DNA from: Aliivibrio sp. 1S175
GTDB lineage: Bacteria > Pseudomonadota > Gammaproteobacteria > Enterobacterales > Vibrionaceae
Assembly: GCF_001690985.1 (NCBI RefSeq)
Contig: NZ_MAJS01000024.1
Coordinates: 62,001 to 126,000 of the forward strand
Reading direction: 5' to 3'
Length of the DNA stretch: 64,000 nt
The position numbers and the translations under genes were made by a program. Position 1 is the first letter of the stretch. Each line of letters opens with the position of its first letter. The notes under the pieces are model-generated. The model was not told the DNA's origin and made no database searches. It saw nothing but the letters and a program-made list of their open reading frames with translations. This document shows, piece by piece, positions 45,817 to 54,629 of the stretch.

Positions 45817-46707
45817 TTAGTGAGATAAATAGCAATAAACAAAATCAATGAAGGTTCTTATTCGTTTAGGTTGATATCGATCTCGATGATAAATAGCTGA
45901 AAAATCGACACTTGGAATAACCCACTCAGCAAACACTTGCTCTAATTTATTATCATCCAATTCTTGTTGGCAATAAATCAAAGGTACACGAATAATTCCA
46001 TTGCCTGCGATTGCACCAGCAACTAATACTCGTCCATTTTTACACTGTAAATTCCCTTTCACTGTCACATCATAATAATCTTGCGATTGTGTCGATTGAA
46101 AATGCCACTTACGCACAGATCCTGTTAAACAATGATGTTGATTTAATTCCTTAGGATGGCTAGGTCGCCCTCTTCTTTCCAAATACTCTGGACTTGCTAA
46201 CGTTCCCATATCTATCGTTAATAGTTTTTTAGCCACAAAACCGGAGTCATCTAAAGTACCCATGCGAAACGCTATATCAAATTCTTCTTCAATTAGATCG
46301 ACACGATTACTGCTAAAATCTAAGCTGATCGAAACATCTGGGTATTGCTGCATAAATGTATTAACGATTTCAGCAATAACAACCTCACCTAAATGCCCGC
46401 CTACGCAGTTCACTTTTATCTCTCCTTGTACTTTTTCTACATCATCAACAGCAGATAACAACGCTTGGTCTATAGTATGAAGGGCTTGCTCACACTGGTA
46501 ATAAAAATGCTTTCCTGCTTCTGTTAAACGTAAAGTCCGAGTCGTGCGTATTAATAATGTCACGCCCATTTGTTTTTCAAGACTACTTATTTGACGAGAA
46601 ACATGAGAGCGAGAGACATCAAGTGTTTCTGCTGCTTTAGTAAAGTTGCCTAAACGAGCAATAAGAACAAAAGAGCGAATATCAGTAAGGTTGATTTGGT
46701 TAATCAT
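45817..46707 (-). CDS. LysR-family transcriptional regulator
   Basis: 296 residues from the ATG at 46707 (MINQINLTDIRSF), with GTGGTGG just upstream; a frame extension to 46764 gives an unlikely Cys-rich N-terminus. The helix-turn-helix is GNFTKAAETLDVSRSHVSRQISSLE, followed by LIRTTRTLRLTEAG. It is divergent from the SDR gene at 46871 across 163 bases, the classic regulator-target arrangement. Confidence 0.9.
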   Translation of the reverse strand: MINQINLTDIRSFVLIARLGNFTKAAETLDVSRSHVSRQISSLEKQMGVTLLIRTTRTLRLTEAGKHFYYQCEQALHTIDQALLSAVDDVEKVQGEIKVNCVGGHLGEVVIAEIVNTFMQQYPDVSISLDFSSNRVDLIEEEFDIAFRMGTLDDSGFVAKKLLTIDMGTLASPEYLERRGRPSHPKELNQHHCLTGSVRKWHFQSTQSQDYYDVTVKGNLQCKNGRVLVAGAIAGNGIIRVPLIYCQQELDDNKLEQVFAEWVIPSVDFSAIYHRDRYQPKRIRTFIDFVYCYLSH

Positions 46708-46870
46708 AAAGCCACCACAGTAAATAGACCCCTTTATTGTTGCAGTACAGCAACAGAGTTTCAAGTAAATAGCTATATATCAACAATAAGGTTTTTATTA
46801 ATATACATCCATCGCAACGAAACAGGGTTCTGAATTCGTTTGCTTGTTGAATTTATTGAGGAAATAGAAG

Positions 46871-47590
46871 ATGAAAAAATTAGTTGTTATTACAGGTGCA
46901 AGTTCTGGTATTGGTGAAGCTATCGCACGTCGTTTAAGCGATGAAGGTCATCCTCTGCTTCTTCTTGCTCGTCGTATTGACCGTCTTGAAGCTCTAAACT
47001 TACCAAACTCTTTATCTGTAAAAGTAGACGTAACAGACAAAGCGTCTTTTGATGCAGCAATCGCTCAAGGTGAAGCTAAGTTCGGTCCTGTTGATGCGCT
47101 AATCAACAACGCAGGCGCTATGCTTCTTGGCCAAATTGACACTCAAGACGCACAAGAGTGGAAGACCATGTTTGATGTAAACGTTATTGGTCTTCTAAAT
47201 GGCATGCAAGCGGTTCTAGCACCTATGATGGAGCGTAACACGGGTACTATTATCAACATCAGCTCTATTGCTGGTAAGAAGACGTTCCCAAGCCATGCAG
47301 CTTATTGTGGTACTAAATTCGCGGTTCACGCTATCTCTGAAAACGTTCGTGAAGAAGTGGCTTTATCAAACGTTCGTGTAACTACGATTGCACCGGGTGC
47401 CGTTGAAACTGAGCTTCTAACTCATACAACTTCTCAAGAGATCAAAGACGGTTACGGTGAATGGAAAGAAAGCATGGGTGGCGTTCTAGCTGCTGATGAT
47501 ATTGCTCGTGCTGTATCTTTTGCTTACCAACAGCCTCAAAACGTATGTATCCGTGAGATTGCACTTGCTCCAACAAAGCAGCAACCATAG
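46871..47590 (+). CDS. Short-chain dehydrogenase/reductase (YdfG-like)
   Basis: 239 residues, classical SDR. The cofactor motif is TGASSGIGEAIA (8-19), followed by NNAGA, the catalytic Ser in INISSIAG, and YCGTK (YxxxK). An Arg-rich stretch after strand 2 (LLARRIDRLE) favours NADP(H). E. coli YdfG reduces 3-hydroxy acids such as L-allo-threonine and malonic semialdehyde; the substrate here is unproven. It has strong codon usage and AGGAAATAGAAG as a likely ribosome binding region. Probably regulated by the divergent LysR gene. Confidence 0.92.
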   Translation: MKKLVVITGASSGIGEAIARRLSDEGHPLLLLARRIDRLEALNLPNSLSVKVDVTDKASFDAAIAQGEAKFGPVDALINNAGAMLLGQIDTQDAQEWKTMFDVNVIGLLNGMQAVLAPMMERNTGTIINISSIAGKKTFPSHAAYCGTKFAVHAISENVREEVALSNVRVTTIAPGAVETELLTHTTSQEIKDGYGEWKESMGGVLAADDIARAVSFAYQQPQNVCIREIALAPTKQQP

Positions 47591-47650
47591 TAGGTACTAA
47601 CTAACTTACTTACCTACTTAATGCTATAAAAAGTAGTAAATAAGACACAC

Positions 47651-47688
47651 AAAAAAGCCAAGCTCGGATTACCTTGCTTGGCTTTTTT
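47651..47688. terminator. Intrinsic terminator between SDR and VF530-like gene
   Basis: AAAAAAGCCAAGC (47651-47663) pairs perfectly with GCTTGGCTTTTTT (47676-47688), usable in both directions. Confidence 0.9.
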
Positions 47689-47744
47689 TATTCAACAATT
47701 AGATAAACATTCAGTTAGTGACAGTTATCTTATCGATGATTTTC

Positions 47745-48158
47745 TTATCGACGATAGTTACCGCCACGGTTTTGAGAGCGGGCTTGGTGCGCTGACGCTG
47801 ACTTCGCTTGAGAAAGCAGAATCGATTCAATCGTCAATTCCATTGGTTCACGAGGTTCAAGACCATGAGCGAATGTGCGTGAACGTGGAGGCATTTGATA
47901 TTCAAGATCAGACGCTTTAGGCATACGTTTAAAACGGTATAAATAGAAGTTTTCAACCTTCTCTCTTGCCCATTGTGTTTTCTTCAAATATTTCACACTA
48001 CTCACCATTGACGGGTTTGTGTTGAAACAGTTTAAACGCATTGCGGTGTCTAGAATTTCCCATCCGTAATGATCAACCAACTCTTGCAGTAAGATTTCTA
48101 ACTTAAGACCGTGTAATGGGTTGTTCTGTTGCAGTTCAATTCTTTCTTCTTCAGTCAT
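47745..48158 (-). CDS. VF530-family (DUF2132) putative DNA-binding protein with basic tail
   Basis: 137 residues. About residues 10-78 match the VF530/DUF2132 fold: [53 protein letters not shown]. The founding member comes from V. fischeri and is regarded as DNA-binding. A C-terminal extension (about 80-137) is Arg/Ser/Gln-rich and ends [10 protein letters not shown], unlike the short founding protein. Its role is unknown. It is a single gene between two terminated units. Confidence 0.85.
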   Translation of the reverse strand: MTEEERIELQQNNPLHGLKLEILLQELVDHYGWEILDTAMRLNCFNTNPSMVSSVKYLKKTQWAREKVENFYLYRFKRMPKASDLEYQMPPRSRTFAHGLEPREPMELTIESILLSQAKSASAHQARSQNRGGNYRR

Positions 48159-48312
48159 AACGAATTCCTAAGTTTAACTAACGCGTGAATGATTGTCTTA
48201 GAGAGACAATGATATTACCAGTAAATAGGCGGCGGATTATACAGGGTTATCACTCAAAATATAGCATTAACCCGTGAAATATAAGTAACTATCTTTAGGG
48301 TGATTATAACGT

Positions 48313-48354
48313 AAAAAACCAACCACAATAAACCCTAAGGCCATTGTGATTGGT
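48313..48354 (-). terminator. Intrinsic terminator of the RND efflux operon
   Basis: On the minus strand ACCAATCACAAT (48354-48343) pairs with ATTGTGGTTGGT (48329-48318) with one mismatch, followed by TTTTT. It lies 32 bases after the permease stop. Confidence 0.8.
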
Positions 48355-48385
48355 GAGTAAAAATAAACTCAAAGACAGTGTTAGT

Positions 48386-51300
48386 TTATGCGTTACTTTG
48401 CGCTGGCTTAATCTTAAATAAAATCGCGTACATTACCGGCACTACAATCAAGGTCAGAATGGTCGCAAAACCTAAACCCGCCATGATAGTGATTGCCATT
48501 GAGCTAAAGAAGGCATCAAACAATAATGGGATAAGCCCTAGTATTGTGGTTAACGCCGCCATACTCACAGGGCGCACACGACTGATCGCACTGTCCACTA
48601 TCGCAATGTACGGATCTTTACCTGATGACAATTGAAGATTGATTTGATCAAGCAAGACAATCCCGTTTTTCAAAATCATACCGCTTAAACTTAATAAGCC
48701 TAAGAACGCAGTAAAGCTAAACGGCATGTTGGTACTTAACAAACCAAACGCGACACCAATGATGGACAGCGGAACCGTAAACCAAATCACTAACGGCTTT
48801 TTAAACGAGTTAAACAGCAACATTGTGATGATAAACATGAACAAGTAACCCATTGGTAATGAACCAAATAGAGACTCTTGTGCATCTTTTGATGATTCAT
48901 ATTCGCCACCCCAAGTAATTTCATACCCTTCAGGTAATGGCATTTCCAACACTTTTGGCTGAACACGCGCTAACAAACTTGCAGGCGTATCATCACTTAA
49001 TAAATCATGATCTGCCATGACCGTAATAGTGCGTTTTCTGTCGCGACGCTGGATAAGAGGCTCACTCCAATCTAGGTTCACACCATCAATCACTTGGTCT
49101 ACTGGAATGTAGCTTTGTAATGATGGACTCCAGATCTTCACGTTTTGCAGTGATTCAAAATCAACACGCTCTACTTCTGGCAAACGTGCCACAATTGGCA
49201 GAGTATGTGTGCCATCACGCAGCATTCCTAATGTATTACCACCAAATGCCATTTGCAGCGTATTTGATAAGTCTTCTTTTGAGATCCCTAAACGACGCGC
49301 TTTCGATTCATTAAACTCAGGCGTTAGCTCTTTAGTACGTTCACGCCAATCATGTCGAATGTTTCTTGAGCCTGAATCTGTCGCGAGAATGTCTTCAACA
49401 TCGGTCGCTAAATCACGCAGAATTTGAGGGTCTGGCCCTGAAATACGAACTTCGATCTTAGACGCAGGAGAAGGGCCAAATTCCATCATTTTGAACTGGA
49501 AGGTAGGCTTATCAAAACGTTTATCTAATGAGTTAGTTAGGTTTTCTAATAAGTTAAACATGGCTTCACGATCCGTCGTTCTGATCTGAAACTGTGCATA
49601 CGCTTCATAACTCTTTTCTGGTTGATACGTCAGAGCAAAACGCTGCATACCTTGACCAATCGAGGCTGAAACAAACTCAATGTTGTCTTGCTTATTAATG
49701 TAGCTCTCAACCGCTTCTGATTGCTTAATTGTCTCACGAATATCAGTGCCTTCTGGCATCCACATATCTACGTAAAACATCGGCGTGTTTGATGCTGGGA
49801 AGAATTGCTGCTTCACATTACCAAACGCCATTACCGCAACGACAAGTAAACCCACTAGCGAGACAACCGTTACCCAACGGAAACGTAAAGCGAACTTAAG
49901 TGATGAACCAAACGCAGTAAATAAGAACCCTTTGTAAGCGTCTTCTTCTTCTTCACCTGTATTTTTATCTTCTTCTTTCAATAGCAAGTCAGCTAAGAAT
50001 GGCGTGATTGTAATAGCCGTTACCCAACTTAAAAACAGTGAGTAACATAGAACCCAATACAAGTCGCCCATGAACTCACCAGTGGCGTCTTCAGACAGAC
50101 CAATCGGAGCAAACGCGGCAATCGCGATCACTGTTGCGCCCAATAAAGGCCATTGTGTTTGTTTTACAATGTCCGCAGCTGCTTGAACTTTGGTTCGCCC
50201 TTTTTTGAGGCCAACTAAAATCCCCTCAACCACTACAATGGCATTATCTACCAACATCCCTAACGCAATAATTAATGCCCCCAATGAGATACGATGAAGG
50301 TCAATGTTGTTGTAGCTCATTAAGATGAAGGTACCAAACACGGTCAGCAATAAAACAACACCAATAATGATGCCGCTTCGCATACCCATCGCGAACAATA
50401 AAACCAAAATAACAATCGCGACCGCTTCACCTAAACTGATGATAAAATCACGAACTGACGTATCTACTTCTTGCGCTTGGTTATAGAAATAACTTAGCTC
50501 AAGTCCCGCAGGTTTTATTGATTCTAAATACGCTAGCTCTTCTTGAACACGCTGACCAACTTCGACCACGTTTACACCAGACGCGAACGATAAACCTATA
50601 TTTAACGCATTTTTCCCGTTAAATCGGATCACATTGCTTGGTTTCTCTTGTGTGCCACGGCTAATGGTCGCTACGTCTTTTAAGCGGATCAAATTACCCG
50701 TATCACGACCATGAATAATCAAGTCTTCTAACGATTCAATCGTGGTTAACGTACCGCTTGGACGAATGGTTAAGCTCTCGCCATTCACCAATACTTCACC
50801 CGCCTGAACCACGTTATTTTGTTGGTTTAATAAACCAGCCACGCTGTTCATGTCTAGATTCAGTGCGGCTAAGCGATCGAGTGATATTTCAACAAACAGC
50901 ATTTCTTGTTGATCACCCGCGATAGAGATTTTACCGACCCCATCAATCAGCTCTAATTCGCGCGTTAATGTGTCCGCATAACGTTTTAACTCTACATAGT
51001 TATAATCGTCACCCGTCAGCATCATCATTACGCCAAACACGTCACCAAAATCATCAATGATCTGTAAAGATTGAACCCCTTGAGGCAAAGTTGGTTTCAA
51101 ATCATTAATTTTACGACGCATTTCATCCCAGATCTGTGGCAACTCATCTGGACCGTAATCCATCTTCATGCTCACCATGATCTGCGACATCCCATTAGAC
51201 GACGTCGATGTAATTTTATCGATATAAGGTAATTTACGGATCGCTTTTTCTAACGGATACGTTAACTCTTCTTCAACTTCTTTTGAGGTTGCCCCCGGAT

Positions 51301-51451
51301 AAGTCGAGATGATCATCGCATCTTTAATCGTAAAAGCGGGGTCTTCTAAACGGCCTAAATCTAAAAATGAGGTGATTCCACCAATAGTTAAAATAACAAT
51401 GAATAGCCAGCTAATGACTTTGTTTTTTATTGAATATTCAGCAATGTTCAT
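48386..51451 (-). CDS. RND-family efflux permease (AcrB-like)
   Basis: 1021 residues with the RND plan: helix 1, large periplasmic loop, six helices, second loop, five helices. GALIIALGMLVDNAIVVVEG is helix 4, with D402 kept and the usual second Asp replaced by N403, as in one common RND subgroup. FVSASIGQG and GNTLGMLRDGTHTLPIVARLPE are porter-domain segments. It should form a trimer in the inner membrane and expel small molecules with two adaptors encoded upstream; the outer-membrane channel is not in the operon. Its start overlaps the adaptor stop (TAATG). Confidence 0.93.
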   Translation of the reverse strand: MNIAEYSIKNKVISWLFIVILTIGGITSFLDLGRLEDPAFTIKDAMIISTYPGATSKEVEEELTYPLEKAIRKLPYIDKITSTSSNGMSQIMVSMKMDYGPDELPQIWDEMRRKINDLKPTLPQGVQSLQIIDDFGDVFGVMMMLTGDDYNYVELKRYADTLTRELELIDGVGKISIAGDQQEMLFVEISLDRLAALNLDMNSVAGLLNQQNNVVQAGEVLVNGESLTIRPSGTLTTIESLEDLIIHGRDTGNLIRLKDVATISRGTQEKPSNVIRFNGKNALNIGLSFASGVNVVEVGQRVQEELAYLESIKPAGLELSYFYNQAQEVDTSVRDFIISLGEAVAIVILVLLFAMGMRSGIIIGVVLLLTVFGTFILMSYNNIDLHRISLGALIIALGMLVDNAIVVVEGILVGLKKGRTKVQAAADIVKQTQWPLLGATVIAIAAFAPIGLSEDATGEFMGDLYWVLCYSLFLSWVTAITITPFLADLLLKEEDKNTGEEEEDAYKGFLFTAFGSSLKFALRFRWVTVVSLVGLLVVAVMAFGNVKQQFFPASNTPMFYVDMWMPEGTDIRETIKQSEAVESYINKQDNIEFVSASIGQGMQRFALTYQPEKSYEAYAQFQIRTTDREAMFNLLENLTNSLDKRFDKPTFQFKMMEFGPSPASKIEVRISGPDPQILRDLATDVEDILATDSGSRNIRHDWRERTKELTPEFNESKARRLGISKEDLSNTLQMAFGGNTLGMLRDGTHTLPIVARLPEVERVDFESLQNVKIWSPSLQSYIPVDQVIDGVNLDWSEPLIQRRDRKRTITVMADHDLLSDDTPASLLARVQPKVLEMPLPEGYEITWGGEYESSKDAQESLFGSLPMGYLFMFIITMLLFNSFKKPLVIWFTVPLSIIGVAFGLLSTNMPFSFTAFLGLLSLSGMILKNGIVLLDQINLQLSSGKDPYIAIVDSAISRVRPVSMAALTTILGLIPLLFDAFFSSMAITIMAGLGFATILTLIVVPVMYAILFKIKPAQSNA

Positions 51452-52512
51452 TATTGTTGATTCTCCACTAACGTTACCTTTTTGCCTTCACGTAATTTTC
51501 GTAAACTTGAGTTGGCAAGAACATCACCTTGAGTAATACCAGAAGCCACAACTGCCCCTTCACCGTTAATTTGGCGAATGGTTACTGGCACTTTAACCGC
51601 TTGCTCATCACGTATGATCCACACATAAAACAGACCTGCTTTTTGACCCGCTTGCAATACCGTCACTGGAACATGGTAGCCATCAATTGAGGTGATCCCG
51701 GCTTCTACCATGTCCACATTCACCGTGGCACTGGTACCAGGCAAAATCTCAGTACTCGGTTGAGGCATGGTTAAGTACATCTCATAGGTTTGAGTTTGAG
51801 CATTTGGCTCACTAGTGTGCTCTAAATACTCCATAGAATAAGAATCTAATAAACCTACAAATGTGGTCACCGGATGGTAAGAATCTCGATTGGTTTCAGG
51901 ATTTATCATGGCTAACACGTTATCTGAAAGATCAATACGCACGTACACTTTATCGTTTTGATACAAATTCAGAATGGGCTCGCCTGCCGCTGCACGTTCA
52001 AACTGCTCTTTATAAACATCAAGCACTTTTCCGCTAAATGGCGCAACAAGATGAGTATACGTTAATTGGTTTTTTGCTGAACGATACGTCGCTTGAGCCA
52101 GTTCTCTATTCGCAAATAATTCATCAAGTTCCGCTTTTGAAATCATAGCGCGACGGTTCAATTCTTTACCGCGTTGGTACTGTTTTGACGCTAACGAATA
52201 CTGTGCCTTAGCATCATTAACCGCTTGTTTTGCCTTGCTATCTTCTAGTTTTGCAATGAGTTGGCCTTGTTTAACCACATCTCCAGCTTTAACTAATACC
52301 TCTTGGATCTCACCAGTAACTCGAAACGCAATCGGGGTTTGCTCAGCAGGAACCACTTGGCCTTTAAAAGAGCGAAATTGTTGAGTCACAGGCGCGCCAA
52401 CTGCAAAGCCTGAAATATAAAGTGGCTCACTGGTTTCTGTTACCGCTTCTTCTTGGCAGCCCGTGAGCATAAAGAGGCTCATTACCAATAAGGAATATAA
52501 TGAACGCTTCAT
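51451..52512 (-). CDS. RND periplasmic adaptor (membrane-fusion protein), second of two
   Basis: 353 residues. The lipoprotein signal ends in LTGC (about 16-19). The adaptor pattern follows: QVVPAEQTPIAFRVTGEIQEVLVKAGDVVKQGQLIAKLED (barrel-sandwich), a coiled-coil hairpin (about 90-150) and VAPFSGKVLDV. Start and stop overlap both neighbours by one base (TAATG), so translation is coupled. Confidence 0.92.
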   Translation of the reverse strand: MKRSLYSLLVMSLFMLTGCQEEAVTETSEPLYISGFAVGAPVTQQFRSFKGQVVPAEQTPIAFRVTGEIQEVLVKAGDVVKQGQLIAKLEDSKAKQAVNDAKAQYSLASKQYQRGKELNRRAMISKAELDELFANRELAQATYRSAKNQLTYTHLVAPFSGKVLDVYKEQFERAAAGEPILNLYQNDKVYVRIDLSDNVLAMINPETNRDSYHPVTTFVGLLDSYSMEYLEHTSEPNAQTQTYEMYLTMPQPSTEILPGTSATVNVDMVEAGITSIDGYHVPVTVLQAGQKAGLFYVWIIRDEQAVKVPVTIRQINGEGAVVASGITQGDVLANSSLRKLREGKKVTLVENQQ

Positions 52513-53585
52513 TAAATACCTTCCTCACGTTGCCATGCTTTTACTGTTTGACCTTCAACAAGGCTATCAACGCCTGCAATCACAACATAGTCATTTGCAT
52601 TCAAGCCAGATATCACCAACCCTTGCTCGTTTAACGGTAACGTCGCTTTAGTGACCGTATTTGTTTCATCATTCATTAACCACACTTGCCCTTGCTTGGT
52701 GTTTTTATTTACCCACGCACTTTGGGGTAGTTGCAAATAATCAGCGCTTTTCTGTTTTGGAATATGAACTTGTCCCGTCATACCCGTTAATAGATTACGC
52801 CCTTTAGGTAAGGCCATCGTTACAATCGCCTCGTAGCTATTAGTGTCTAAATTAGGCTGCGTTGAGATCTCTTTAAATCTGCCTTGAATTTGATTGTTAG
52901 GTTCATTATCCATGGTTACCCACATATCACTGCTGATTAATGCCGGAATAGAAACTGAATCTACATAGCTAATAGGTAAGGTTACCGACACATCCAATGT
53001 TGAGTTATCAATCAGATTTAAAATCTCTTGCTTCTCACCCACAATTTGATGTGGTTTTACGTAGGTATACGAAATAATGCCAGAGAACGGCGCATGAATT
53101 TCGGTATAACTTAAATCCGTTTTTGCTTGCTCGTAATTTGCCAATGCCGCTTGATATTGTGTCTCACGCTGATCGTAATCATTAGTACTAATGAGCTTCT
53201 TACTGTACAAACTTTTCGCGCGACTCCATTGTGTCTTCGCTAATGAAAACTGTGCTTTCGCTGCATCCAATGCCAGTTGTAAATCATTTGGATCTAGTGA
53301 TGCCAATAACTCGCCTTTAGTTACGGCTTGTCCCATTTTTACTTTGATATCAGAGACTGCACCACCTACTTGGAATGACAATTGTGCTCGATACGTAGCA
53401 TCAATACGCGCAAGAAACGCATCAGAATCAGCAACTGCGAGATCTTTTATCGATAATAGTTTTACAGGCTTAACTGTCATATCTGTGGTTTCAGATATCG
53501 CTTTATTGCATCCCGTCAACATACCCGACAAGCTTAATACAACAAAAGCTCCTAGGAATGTGCGCTTTATATTTAGTTTTCGCAC
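52512..53585 (-). CDS. RND periplasmic adaptor (membrane-fusion protein), first of two
   Basis: 357 residues from the GTG at 53585, preferred because TGGAG stands seven bases upstream; the frame opens at another GTG at 53597. Lipobox LTGC follows a hydrophobic signal. SFQVGGAVSDIKVKMGQAVTKGELLASLDPND and THAPFSG-type segments (IHAPFSGIISY) mark the adaptor fold. A pair of adaptors with one pump is also seen in V. cholerae VexIJK-type systems. Confidence 0.92.
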   Translation of the reverse strand: MRKLNIKRTFLGAFVVLSLSGMLTGCNKAISETTDMTVKPVKLLSIKDLAVADSDAFLARIDATYRAQLSFQVGGAVSDIKVKMGQAVTKGELLASLDPNDLQLALDAAKAQFSLAKTQWSRAKSLYSKKLISTNDYDQRETQYQAALANYEQAKTDLSYTEIHAPFSGIISYTYVKPHQIVGEKQEILNLIDNSTLDVSVTLPISYVDSVSIPALISSDMWVTMDNEPNNQIQGRFKEISTQPNLDTNSYEAIVTMALPKGRNLLTGMTGQVHIPKQKSADYLQLPQSAWVNKNTKQGQVWLMNDETNTVTKATLPLNEQGLVISGLNANDYVVIAGVDSLVEGQTVKAWQREEGI

Positions 53586-53607
53586 AAGTATCTCCACTCA
53601 TTTTATT

Positions 53608-53627
53608 TACTACACAGTTGTGCAGTA
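53608..53627. promoter_or_regulatory. Operator candidate for the TetR regulator (palindrome)
   Basis: TACTACACAGTTGTGCAGTA consists of nine-base arms with one mismatch around a two-base centre, 22 bases upstream of the first adaptor start. Size and symmetry suit a TetR dimer. Confidence 0.6.
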
Positions 53628-53663
53628 TAGTTTTAATTTGAAGTAGATCAATATATTTTACAC

Positions 53664-53673
53664 TTGTGCAGTA
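53664..53673. promoter_or_regulatory. Second copy of the operator half-site TTGTGCAGTA
   Basis: The same ten bases as 53618-53627 recur 46 bases on, flanked by TTTTAC and GTAAAA. Together they lie in the divergent gap between TetR and the efflux operon. Confidence 0.45.
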
Positions 53674-53827
53674 AAACAATTGAAAAGTGAATTTTTAAGT
53701 ACGCGTTAGGTGCTGAACTTGGTATGCTTAGGCCATCAATACGCATTAGGCTGTACAGAAATCAGAACTATTAGCAACACTTAATACGTATATATTGGTA
53801 ATTAAGAGCACAAACTAAGGGTGAATA

Positions 53828-54547
53828 ATGACAGAGAAAAAGCAGGGAAAAAGAAGTACCGAAGCTGCTGAACAAACAAAATGTCAAATCTTAATGGTTG
53901 CGGCAACGATGTTTGGCGAGCTAGGTTACGAGCGTGTATCACTGCGTAATATCAGTGAAAAAGCGGGTGTTTCTCACAGTCTTATTCGTCATCACTTTGG
54001 TAGTAAAGATATGATTTGGAAGGCGATTTGTGATGCCTGTGATAAACATATGCAAAGCTACTTAGATGCGATTATCGAGTCACTACCAACCGATAAAACA
54101 CCCAGCTATCGCATTTATCTATTCATTATTAAGCTGTCCGCTTTTACCTTGATGAACCCACAGCCAATTAAAATGATTGCTGATGCCATTCGCCAAGATG
54201 ACAATGCATTACTTGAGTACTTCTTAAAAACTAAGTGTGAATTTGAAGCGATATTTAAAGATCTTTTTGAAGAGTACAACCAAGCAAATCCAGATGGACA
54301 GCTCGATATTTGGGAAACCAAATGGCAAATGTTAATTTTTGCTCATGGTGCATCAAGCTTAACGCCAATGATGTCTGAAACCTGGCCACAATTTGCAGAT
54401 AACCATGAAAAACTGCTACTGCAACATTGGAATCTATTTAATCAAAATATGGCAGCTAAGTTTTCAGTAGCTAAAGACGATATGCTGTGCCCAACTCACC
54501 TTAGTGAATTATTGATTGATGTTGAGTGCTCATTAAAACAAGAATAA
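53828..54547 (+). CDS. TetR-family repressor of the divergent RND operon
   Basis: 239 residues. The N-terminal helix-turn-helix is GYERVSLRNISEKAGVSHSLIRHHFGSKDMIWKAI (about 35-70); the remainder is a helical ligand-binding domain. Divergent position and palindromes in the gap indicate control of the efflux operon and of itself. Inducer unknown. A ribosome binding site (AAGGGTGA) precedes the ATG. Confidence 0.92.
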   Translation: MTEKKQGKRSTEAAEQTKCQILMVAATMFGELGYERVSLRNISEKAGVSHSLIRHHFGSKDMIWKAICDACDKHMQSYLDAIIESLPTDKTPSYRIYLFIIKLSAFTLMNPQPIKMIADAIRQDDNALLEYFLKTKCEFEAIFKDLFEEYNQANPDGQLDIWETKWQMLIFAHGASSLTPMMSETWPQFADNHEKLLLQHWNLFNQNMAAKFSVAKDDMLCPTHLSELLIDVECSLKQE

Positions 54548-54563
54548 TAATGCTATAAACATA

Positions 54564-54593
54564 AAAAAGGCTTCTATCACTAGAAGCCTTTTT
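54564..54593. terminator. Bidirectional terminator between tetR-like gene and manA
   Basis: AAAAAGGCTTCTA (54564-54576) pairs perfectly with TAGAAGCCTTTTT (54581-54593) with a four-base loop. Confidence 0.92.
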
Positions 54594-54629
54594 ACATTAA
54601 AAATCATAAACTAGAAATACACGTAATAC

